Source: Stachybotrys elegans
Taxonomy: Eukaryota > Ascomycota > Sordariomycetes > Hypocreales > Stachybotryaceae
Assembly (NCBI GenBank): GCA_020746835.1
Contig: JAGPNK010000007.1
Coordinates: 682,001 to 746,000, forward strand
Direction: 5' to 3'
Length of the DNA: 64,000 nucleotides
Of this stretch, positions 56,198 through 64,000 are shown piece by piece. A model generated the notes under the pieces. The model was given only the letters and a program-made list of their open reading frames with translations, was not told the DNA's origin and made no database searches. The position numbers were made by a program, and so were the translations under genes. Each line of letters opens with the position of its first letter. Positions within the stretch are counted from its first letter, which is position 1.

Positions 56198-58754
56198 ATG
56201 ACGCAACGACCGCATTCCAACGAGGGCGAGGCTTCGAACCGTCCCGCATCGCCCTCTAACAGCTTCTATGCCTTGAGCGACGATGAGGAGGGCGACTACG
56301 ATACTATCACGCATAAGGCCTCTGGAAGAGGAGTCAAGCTACTCTTCTCCAAGAGCAAGGTAGGCATCCGCTCGTCGTGTCCCCGCGCTTCTACTAACAC
56401 AGTGGCCAGGTCTACGTTCATCCAACCCCCTCTTCAAAGGACAACATCCCAGGATACATAGCCTTGCTGCAACAAAAGTCCCCCAAGCCTTCTCAACCCG
56501 GTCCAAGGGACAAGAACTCGATTGCTTCATCTGACCTCCTACTTGCTTGGATCCCCGAAAATGCACTCGGCGACTCAGCAAGCATTTACGTCAAGGTTGA
56601 CCTATGCGACGGCGACTCGCCGCCGAAGCAGTCCTACCTCGTCCCTCCGCCTCCCACCATCACCTCACATACAGGTTCCGTCGGCGCCTACTCCTTCGCC
56701 ATCCCCGTCAGTGCCATATACTCCCTCCTCGTGCGGCCACCGAGCCTGGGATGGTGGTATGGATCCGTCATTATCAACTCCCGCGACGGCGACAGCTTCC
56801 CCGCCCTATTTTTCCATGACAACGAGTGTCAGAGTACCATACTGCAGAAGAAGAAAATTGCCCGCGACACTTTTGATCCCTTTGGCGAGAATGGCCAGAT
56901 GTTCTGGGGCGGCGACGAGGTTCTGCGCTGGTTGCGGCGGTATGTCAAGGTGGAGAGGGCCGGTGCGGAACCTAACGTTTACTTGATTGAGCCCAGCAAG
57001 GAGGATATGGACGCCTTTGGCAACAAGCCCACGTCCAAATCTCCGCAGGCTGCCCGTCGAGACAGCGCTGGCCAACGAGCTGGAGGTGCTAGCTCCAGCA
57101 GGGCAGACGCGCAGATGGACCCCTTCACCAAGTTTGTCAAGGAGACAGGATGGAACTTGATGGAGAGATTCAGCAGAGTAACAACGTTTACCAGAAGAGC
57201 GGCCCAGGACCTGGTCGAAAACCCGAATGTCCCTCCTCAGGTCCGAAGGCTCCTCAGGAACCCCGAGGTGCAGACACTGCAGGACGAGTTCGACAGTGCC
57301 AGGGTATACCTCGCAAGGTGGGCCATGGGGATTGCCGAGCAGAGCGAGCGAGACCGACGACAAAGATTTTGGACGGCTCGCGATGTGATGGAGCTCGAAG
57401 ACACAGACGTGGGCGAATTCGAGCTCCTCGAGGGCACCACTGCCCTCTCTGTTGAGGAGAGAAGGAAGCCCGTGACCATGAAGGAGTGGAAGACATTTTT
57501 CGATACACGGACAGGCCGTTTGTCTGTGACCGTCGACGAAGTGAAGGAGCGCATCTTTCACGGAGGCTTGGATCCGGACGATGGAGTGAGAAAGGAGGCC
57601 TGGCTGTACTTGCTTGGTGTCTACGAGTGGTATAGCACAGAAGACGAACGCAAGGCGCAAATAGCGTCTCTGCGGGATCAGTACTACAAGCTCAAGTTTT
57701 CCTGGTGGGAGAGACTTGATCAGCTGGGTGGCGAGGGAGAGACGGGAGAATGGTGGCGCGAGCAGCGAGGTCGAATTGGTAAGTCTATTGCCTCTATAAC
57801 CCCATCACTCACATGCTAACAGCCAACAGAGAAGGATGTCCATCGTACAGATCGAAATGTCCCCATCTTCCAAGGAGAAGACACTCCCCACCCAGATCCC
57901 AATTCTCCCTTTGCGGACGTTGGCACCAACGTCCATCTCGAGCAGATGAAGGAGATGCTCCTGACCTACAATGAGTACAACAAGGAGCTCGGCTACGTCC
58001 AGGGCATGTCTGACCTCCTTGCACCCATATACGCCGTCATCCAGGACGACGCCATCGCGTTCTGGGCCTTCCAGCACTTCATGGACCGCATGGAACGCAA
58101 CTTCCTGCGCGATCAGTCGGGCATGCGGAGCCAGCTCCTGACCCTCGACCAGCTCGTCAACTTTATGGATCCCAAACTCTGGAACCACCTCGAGAGCGCA
58201 GACAGTACGAATTTCTTCTTCTTCTTCCGCATGATCCTCGTGTGGTACAAGCGCGAGTTTGAGTGGATGGATGTGCTGAGGCTATGGGAGGGGCTGTGGA
58301 CGGATTACTACAGCGCAAACTTTCACTTATTCGTAGCGCTGGCGATTTTGGAGAAGCACCGCGATGTCATCATGACACATCTCAAGCACTTTGACGAGGT
58401 GCTCAAATACGGTACGTCTCGCACCCGGAACCTTGAAATTGCTCTCATCTAACCTTCTGTCTAGTCAACGAGCTGTCCAACACCATGGACCTGGAATCCA
58501 CCCTCATCCGCGCGGAAGCCCTCTTCAACAAGTTCCAGCGCATCGTCGAAGCCGTCGACAAAAAGGACAACTTCCCCGCCCCACGCCTCCAGGGCGCCGG
58601 TTCCTCAACGACGCCCTCCAAGGACAAGGGCAAAGCCGCCGACAAGGCCGAGCGTATCATTACGCCGGAGCTCCGCTCTCTCCTCAATAAGAACGTGGAG
58701 ATCCTGCCACGCAAGACGGTAGCACAGAAAGGCGAGGGGATGCCTGGTAAGTAG
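56198..58754 (+). CDS. GYP7: Rab GTPase-activating protein Gyp7-like (TBC domain)
   Basis: Stimulates GTP hydrolysis of Ypt7/Rab7 in vacuole and endosome fusion. Exons 56198-56359, 56410-57778, 57830-58411 and 58465-58754 (introns 50-53 nt) give 800 residues. The N-terminal domain (about 30-300), including VYVHPTPSSKDNIPGYIALL and the NECQSTILQKKK stretch, is that of the Gyp7/TBC1D15 family; the TBC domain covers about 440-710. Both catalytic residues are present: the arginine finger in EKDVHRTDR and the glutamine finger in YVQGMSDLLAP; RKEAWLYLLGVYEW starts the domain. The arginine-finger motif is next to the third exon junction. The annotated stop follows GGTAAGTAG, which is itself a perfect donor; an alternative last exon is possible (see findings). 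Confidence 0.95.
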
Positions 58755-59073
58755 GACGCTGCTGCGGAAGGATGATTTTATACGGGTTTTGGGGGAGGAG
58801 TATGGGTTAACACAGGTTTACAACATGTTTTACATCTACGCAGTATTCGCTAGGAAATATCTCGTGGTTTCGGAGTTGAAGGGGTTCTTCGGCATGTATT
58901 CCAAGTTATAGGAGCCTCATGATTCCATATTTCACAACCAGAGTATGGTGCCAAGTCCACTCCCGTGTTTCCACCTCGAAATCAGTGCCCCAGGAAGAGA
59001 ACCATCCGCCCCCAGAGGTTTAAGCCATGTATGCTCCTGACGCCGTTTCCCGCAAGCCTCCCGCTCCGCCAGT
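58755..59073. other. 3' flank of GYP7 and of the Mso1 gene
   Basis: 320 nt between convergent genes. Contains the possible alternative last exon 58844-58911 of GYP7. Confidence 0.4.
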
Positions 59074-59934
59074 TCATCTGTAGCCCCGCGGGCCGCTGGG
59101 CAGGCCCATCCGCCGTCCAGAGGATGGCGCCTGCTGCTGCTGCTGCGGCTGCGGCTGGCCGCCTCCTCCGTAGGGATCTCCGCCGTCGGACCAGGGCGAG
59201 TTGGCGGATACATAGGGTCTGTCTGACCGTGAGCCCGTGCTCCTCGTCGGATCGTACGCTCCGCCCGGTGCGAACCGATCTTCGTAGTCGCCGCCGCCGC
59301 CGCCGCCACCGCCAGCGGGTGGCCTTCCTCCGGCTGGCGGCTGGAACGGGCCCGGGCTGCCTTGCTGTGAAGGGCTCGTCGTGCGTGCTCCACCCCACAG
59401 ACGTTGTCGTAGTCTGTCCTGGGCCGAAGCGCCTCCTCCCGTGCTGCCGGAGCCCACCGAGGCCGCACTCGCCGCCGACTGATGCGATCCGGGACGCTGG
59501 CTCGGCAGTGGCCGCGGCTGAATCTCCTCCCTGCTCTGCCTCGCGCCGCCCACGGGTGTCCTGCCCGCACGAAGACTCGAGGGCCTGGGGCTCGCCGCCG
59601 CCCCGCCGCCCGCGTTGTTATCCCAAAGGCTGCTGAGCCCCGTCTGAGGCGCCGCGCTGCCGCCGCCGTTGTTGTTCTGCAGGCCGCCGTAGCGCGCACC
59701 AACCTGCGGCTGCGCGTAGACAACCTGCTGGGGGGCGGGCGTAGGCGCCTTGGGGTCCGGAGGCAGCCAGGGCGGAAAGGGGCGGCCTTTGTCGGTGTAG
59801 TAGTTGCGGAGGACGCGGCACACGTGCGTGTCGTCTTCGGTGTCGCCGTCGGCCTCGCTGGCGAGGAGCGTGGACCGCAGGGAGGAGATTTGTGAGGAGG
59901 TCTTGGTGAGGATGTTGGAGTACCAGGACGCCAT
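59074..59934 (-). CDS. Mso1-like exocytosis protein (Sec1-binding)
   Basis: Single exon, 286 residues from Met at 59934; a longer frame starting at 59958 is less likely because the conserved block begins at MASWYSNILTKTSSQISSLR. That first 60 residues (ending RPFPPWLPPDP) match the Sec1-binding domain of yeast Mso1, which helps Sec1 and Sec4 in vesicle fusion at the plasma membrane. The rest is low complexity: Gly, Pro, Gln and Ser, with a GGGGGGGG run and a QPQPQQQQQ run near the C-terminus. The high GC repeats (59290-59320) can be length-variable. The terminal RRMGLPSGPRGYR is basic. Confidence 0.85.
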   Translation of the reverse strand: MASWYSNILTKTSSQISSLRSTLLASEADGDTEDDTHVCRVLRNYYTDKGRPFPPWLPPDPKAPTPAPQQVVYAQPQVGARYGGLQNNNGGGSAAPQTGLSSLWDNNAGGGAAASPRPSSLRAGRTPVGGARQSREEIQPRPLPSQRPGSHQSAASAASVGSGSTGGGASAQDRLRQRLWGGARTTSPSQQGSPGPFQPPAGGRPPAGGGGGGGGDYEDRFAPGGAYDPTRSTGSRSDRPYVSANSPWSDGGDPYGGGGQPQPQQQQQAPSSGRRMGLPSGPRGYR

Positions 59935-60667
59935 GGTGAGAAGAGGGAGTCCTGGCAAGGGGAGTTGTGTGGTTGCGAGGGACGTCGGCGCTTAGGGGCT
60001 GGAGAGGGGCAGTTCGCCCGCGAATGGCTGTGCGTCTCTTGTATGAACGGTAATTAAGTTCGTAGAAAGACTGCTCGGGTGCTGTTGGGTGCGTTGTAGG
60101 TGAAGAGGCGAAGAGCGGTTGAGGCGGCGCGGGTGGTTTGGCATGGGAGGTTGTTGATGCCTTGGATCAGTGACGTGGGGTTTCGTTTCTGAGCTGCGGC
60201 AGTGGTTGTAAGACCAAGGTGGGGTCCGTCCTGCAAGTGGTCAAGGCGCCGCTGAAAGAGAAAAGCTTCAACCAAACGTTAAAACCATGCCAATATAAAA
60301 ACAACCCCTGATATTTTCCTTTTTCCTTTCTTCTCTTACGAAAACGAGATGTAGTCTACAAGAATTGGTGTTTCTCTCCAGGCGGTGCTTGCTCCAAAAC
60401 ACCGAGGCGGGGGTTCTCAATTTATTACAACTCTGTGCTTGCTGGGAAGCAGATGCTGGCTCTGGCTTCAGTTACGACAAAGATGGGGATCCCAGATACA
60501 TGTTAATGAGGAAGGAAGGAAGAAGGTCCCGGAGACGAAGTGGCGTAAACATGCAAAAAGAAACAAGCAGTGACGGAAGCACGACAAGCGACCCTTTGAA
60601 CCCCGAAACGCCGCCCATGCCGAGATTTTGGTGTCCGCGAATCCACGACTGACTGACTGCTCCTTGT
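59935..60667. other. Upstream region of the Mso1 gene and 3' flank of MAK16
   Basis: 730 nt. Mso1 promoter on the left; MAK16 terminator on the right. No gene seen. Confidence 0.4.
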
Positions 60668-61685
60668 TTACCAGGTCAGGTCGTTGGTGAGCTTCAGCTT
60701 CTCCTCCTGCCGGGGCCTCTTGGTCTTCATCTTGGTCACCTCGCCCCTCTTGCGCTTGTTGGTGGTCTTCTGCTTCTGCACCTCCTCCTCGGACTCGTCC
60801 TCGTCTTCCTCCTCGTCTTCCTCCTCGTCTTCTTCCTCATCCTCCTCCTCGCTGTCCAGCCAGTCCTCGAGGTCGTCGAGCTCGGCATCGCTGGCCTCCA
60901 GGTCGGAAACGTACTCGACGGCCTTCTCGGCGTCGTCCTCCTCGCTGTCGTACTCCTCGTCAGACTCGATGCCCTTGTCCATGTCCTCGTCGCGCGTGCC
61001 CTCGCCCTCGCGCTCCATGGCGCCGAGGACCTTCTTCCAGATAGCCTCGCTGACGTTGAGGGGCTGGTCGCCGTAGGCACCCTGTCGCAGGCGCTCGACG
61101 AGCTCTCGCTCAATGGTCCTCTCCAGCTTGGCGGCGGCCTCGGCCTTGCGCTCTCTCGCCGCCTCCCTGTGACGGATCTTGGGTGCCATCTTGGGGACGA
61201 GCTTCTCGCCAAGGCGCTCCTCCTCGGCCGCGATCCTGCGCATGCGGATCTGCACCTGCGTGAGGCGCGTGAGCCTCTGCTTGCACTTGTGGATCAAGAA
61301 CTTGGGCCAGTAGATGAGACGCTCGTCGATCTGCTGCAGGGCCTTGCTGTAGTTGTTGGAGAGTTTGATGCGCTCCCACATCTTGGACGGCAGATGCGAG
61401 CGCTCAATCGTCTTCATGTATAGGTACAGCGTCTGCTTGGTCGGGTGCTGGCGGACCGTGGCATAACGAGAGTTGGCGAGCGGGCATGACTGACGGCTGC
61501 AGAGACCGGTGACATTGTACTCGTTTCGACAAAAGGTCTGGTTCTTGTCGGTTCTTGCGAAACGGTTAGACCATCATCATGCTTGGAATAAGAGAAAATA
61601 AAAGATCCCAAACTCACTTTAGCTTGAAAGAACAGAATTGCTGGTTGATGATTTGCCAGACAATCTCATCCGATACAGCGACCAT
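60668..61685 (-). CDS. MAK16: 60S ribosome assembly factor Mak16
   Basis: Needed for early maturation of pre-60S particles in the nucleolus. Exons (minus) 61685-61618 and 61553-60668 (64-nt intron in codon 23) give 317 residues; yeast has 306. Start [20 protein letters not shown], then [20 protein letters not shown] with the conserved cysteines of the Mak16 zinc-type fold, [20 protein letters not shown] and [12 protein letters not shown]. The C-terminal 80 residues are a long acidic run ([16 protein letters not shown]) and end with a basic [16 protein letters not shown] nuclear signal. The acidic run is encoded by near-perfect 12-nt repeats at about 60795-60850. Divergent from VPS55. Confidence 0.97.
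60795..60850 (-). repeat. Acidic-tract coding repeat in MAK16
   Basis: Repeated 12-nt unit coding EEDE on the minus strand; it makes the acidic run and may change length between strains. Confidence 0.8.
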
Positions 61686-62229
61686 CTTGACCAATTGCAC
61701 ACGTCTGAGGAATTTCCTCAGATACCTCGCTCAAAGATAGCAAGTAGAAAAGTGCACGGTTGAGATGTTGCCGACTGTACAGAGAAAAAAGAATGAAGCC
61801 GGCGGGGTGGGTTTTGTTACCTGAGATTTGCCAGCGAACTTTTTTTTTTTTTCTTCCCTTCCATGGATAGGCGGGATTGGTACTAGCGGCTCCAGCCACA
61901 CACCCGCTAGCCTCACCGCCTTCCGCTTCAGCAAAGGCTCCTCGGGCGGCGGAACAACACGCCCTCCGGCATGGCGCTACTGCTTCCTGACGTGGCTTAT
62001 GACCTTGGATCGTCACAGGCAGATGGATCAGTAGCCTCGATTAATATCCAGACCAGCGCGCCATCTTCCGAGAGCAGCCGCCGACGACTCGCGCATGTAG
62101 CATCCATCGTACCATCCATACGCATATACGTCTCTGCGACTCGACCTGCAATAATCCCGCTCGCGGGACTCGTTCCATCGACTACTTCAGCCTCGTCCGC
62201 ATCGCCTCCCCGCGCTTTCATCGCCCACC
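61686..62229. promoter_or_regulatory. Shared promoter region of MAK16 and VPS55
   Basis: 544 nt between two divergent starts. A T13 run at about 61840-61852. The last 60 nt before VPS55 are C-rich. No specific site is claimed. Confidence 0.45.
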
Positions 62230-62690
62230 ATGTCTACCGCAGGGCTCAAGACCATCATTGCCCTCTCCTTTGTTCTTGCCCTCGGCTTCCTCCTCGTCAT
62301 CCTGTCGTGCGCGCTATGGAAGGTGTACTACCCGCTGCTCGTCGTGGCAACTTACGTCCTCGCCCCCGTACCCAACTGGATCTGCAGCCACTGCGCCAAC
62401 CCCGACGACTTTGTTGAGAGCTCCGGCGCTGCTATCCTCGACCTCGGCCGCTTCTTCACTGGATTCTTTGTCGTCATGGGCATGGGTATGTTTTTCTTCT
62501 CATTCATCCTACATCGCAAGAGCCATTGGATTATGCCGTTGCTAACAATTGCACAGCCCTGCCCGTCGTCCTCGCGCATTCCGGCCTCATCCATGTCGAA
62601 GCCATGGTCATGTCCATAATAGGCGGACTTCTCATCTACGGAACCATTGTCAGCTTCGGGCTCTTCTTTCAGGAGGAGCAAGAGTTTTAA
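62230..62690 (+). CDS. VPS55: Vps55-family endosomal membrane protein
   Basis: Acts with Vps68 in the late-endosome to vacuole step. Exons 62230-62485 and 62557-62690 (71-nt intron with a GCTAAC branch site) give 129 residues, close to the yeast and human (LEPROT) family size. Four hydrophobic segments: IIALSFVLALGFLLVILSCA, YYPLLVVATYVLAPVPNWI, LDLGRFFTGFFVVMGM and VEAMVMSIIGGLLIYGTIVS. The loop after the second segment with CSHCANPDDF fits this family. The C-terminus FFQEEQEF is short and cytosolic. Single-gene context; convergent with the PABA gene. Confidence 0.95.
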
Positions 62691-63044
62691 ATCAGCCAGG
62701 CGGCTGGTTCCTGTTACGGATTCGGACCATGCAACAACTTCAACTCTCCACGAGGTGGACGTTGTCGTTCATGGTAAACATGTACTATTTCGGGGAGCTT
62801 TCATGAGCATCAGCGGTCTTGTACGGGGCGGACGGGTGTGCGCGAGTTTCCATCTGTTATTGGCCAATTGAAGGAATTTATGCTATTTCAAACGACTTGT
62901 CTACCGCTTTCTTTCTCATGTCTAATGCTAATTGTTGAATTGTGACCCAATCCCAAGAACGTCATAACCAAGTAGGCGGGAAATCCCTTCCCTTGCCTTT
63001 ATACGTTGAGGTATCATATCCCATGTAACTCCAATCGTGAATGC
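62691..63044. other. Convergent 3' region
   Basis: 354 nt between VPS55 and the PABA synthase stop. Nothing notable. Confidence 0.4.
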
Positions 63045-64000
63045 CTAGGCGGCATCACAGAAAACACCAAGAGGACCCGCGAGCTTCGTCATCATCTCCT
63101 CACGCTCGCCTTCAGGGGTGCTCAGAATAGTCACCGCCCCTCCAGCACCAATGAACCACTTCTCCGTCGAGGCTCCGCCCTCCTCATGCCCCTCGGCGTC
63201 ATCGTCGTAGCGAAACATGCTCCGAATCGTGACGCTCCAGTCCGCCTGGCCCATGACATCGATGTAGCCCACGACGCCAGAGTAGAGCATCCTCTCGGAC
63301 CCTTCGAGGCTCCTGAGAATCTCACAGCTGCGCTTCTTGGGGGCTCCCGTCATACTGCCAGGTGGGAAGACGGCATCTAAAATCTCAAAGGGGCAAGCCT
63401 TCAGCTCGCGTGCGTCACGAGCCGGATGCTGTCCATTGACGACAGTAATCATAGTAAAGACGCTTTCGTACTCTTCGACCTTCAGGAGCTCTGGCACCGT
63501 GACGCCGTTGTGGCCGCACACAGAATGCAGGTCATGGCGGACTAAGTCGACAATCATCAAGTTCTCTGCCTCCTCCTTGGGGATATGCAGCAGAAGCTCA
63601 GCTTGCGCAAGCGTCGATACCTCCTTTGATTTGCGCACTGTGCCCTTCATGGGCCGCATTTCACAGAGGCCCTGTCCGTTCACAGAGAGGAAGCGCTCGG
63701 GCGAGCTACTCAGTAGCGAGGCGGATCCAAGACGAATGAACGACCCAAACGGTGCTGGCTGTCGAGTGCGGAGAGTCTTGTATATGTCCCAGGGTGAGCT
63801 GGGCATCATCTCTTCCATGGTAGCACCAGCGGCTTGGCGCTGGTATCGGGGGACGGAGGTGCACTTTGGCCGCTCCATGGTTGTTCGTGCCGTCAGACAG
63901 AGCTCGTACGACTCGCCTTCAGCAATAGCATCCTGGCACCGCCGGACCTTTTCCTCGTACTGTTCCGCATCTGGCTTGGTCACCCGAACTCTGACATTCT
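63045..64000 (-). CDS. Aminodeoxychorismate (PABA) synthase, C-terminal part (5' partial)
   Basis: Makes 4-amino-4-deoxychorismate for folate. Only the last ~318 residues are in the window; the frame continues beyond position 64000 and the gene begins outside. The chorismate-binding domain signatures are clear: SSSPERFLSV, RPMKGTVRKS, LVRHDLHSVCG, VFPPGSMTGAPKKRSCEIL, and the last GAGGAVTILSTPEGE. The Lys of PMKGT is the residue that separates PabB from anthranilate synthase, which has PIAGT; this supports PABA synthase. Fungi usually fuse PabA and PabB; the fused glutaminase would lie upstream, outside the window. Confidence 0.93.
   Translation of the reverse strand, partial: NVRVRVTKPDAEQYEEKVRRCQDAIAEGESYELCLTARTTMERPKCTSVPRYQRQAAGATMEEMMPSSPWDIYKTLRTRQPAPFGSFIRLGSASLLSSSPERFLSVNGQGLCEMRPMKGTVRKSKEVSTLAQAELLLHIPKEEAENLMIVDLVRHDLHSVCGHNGVTVPELLKVEEYESVFTMITVVNGQHPARDARELKACPFEILDAVFPPGSMTGAPKKRSCEILRSLEGSERMLYSGVVGYIDVMGQADWSVTIRSMFRYDDDAEGHEEGGASTEKWFIGAGGAVTILSTPEGEREEMMTKLAGPLGVFCDAA

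Noticed and set aside
63045..64000. Anthranilate synthase component I (TRP2-like)
   Set aside because: PMKGT has Lys, the aminodeoxychorismate synthase residue, rather than Ala.

Overview
The window is 64 kb of nuclear DNA from a filamentous ascomycete. Short spliceosomal introns (about 46-97 nt, GT-AG plus two GC-AG), Kozak-like starts, separate promoters and fungus-only families (fused PABA synthase, ER-type MscS channel with EF-hand, Mak16, Mso1, reducing PKS) all point to this. Gene content and style fit a Sordariomycete, probably Hypocreales, but no species can be named from sequence alone. No rRNA, tRNA, transposon or CRISPR array was recognised.

Left part (1-11.1 kb) is the edge of a secondary-metabolite locus. 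A highly reducing polyketide synthase, cut by the window start inside its ketosynthase, has the order KS-AT-DH-MT-(degenerate ER)-KR-ACP-thioester reductase. It is followed, in convergent orientation, by a cytochrome P450. The reductase at the end without any peptide-synthetase module predicts reductive release of the chain as an aldehyde or alcohol. An NADPH-dependent medium-chain oxidoreductase of the trans-enoyl-reductase type lies at 16.6-18.0 kb, separated from the PKS by cysteinyl-tRNA synthetase and the tRNA m1A58 methyltransferase Trm61; a second P450 lies at 24.0-25.7 kb. These three could be parts of one dispersed pathway, which is an inference.

Middle part (19-36 kb): SmD3, a large mitochondrial membrane protein, a coiled-coil protein, the second P450, a GH18 glycosidase without signal peptide, a secreted two-domain protein of unknown function, a small mitochondrial membrane protein, nucleoside diphosphate kinase (six exons) and glucosidase II alpha.

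Right part (38-64 kb): MscS-type channel with EF-hand, a very long proline-rich WW-domain protein, a tandem-BRCT checkpoint protein (Rad9/Crb2-like), a single-pass surface protein, a PAP2-type lipid phosphotransferase-like protein, the Rab GAP Gyp7, Mso1 (exocytosis), Mak16 (60S assembly), Vps55 (endosome) and the C-terminal part of aminodeoxychorismate synthase, which runs off the right edge. Several housekeeping pairs are divergent around 0.5-1 kb shared promoters. The most interesting points are the PKS with a stand-alone reductase release domain, its possible distant trans-ER, an orphan spliced fragment just behind the PKS, and several gene-structure oddities (GC-AG introns, a 38-nt intron or frameshift in the BRCT gene, an alternative 3' exon in the GYP7 gene).
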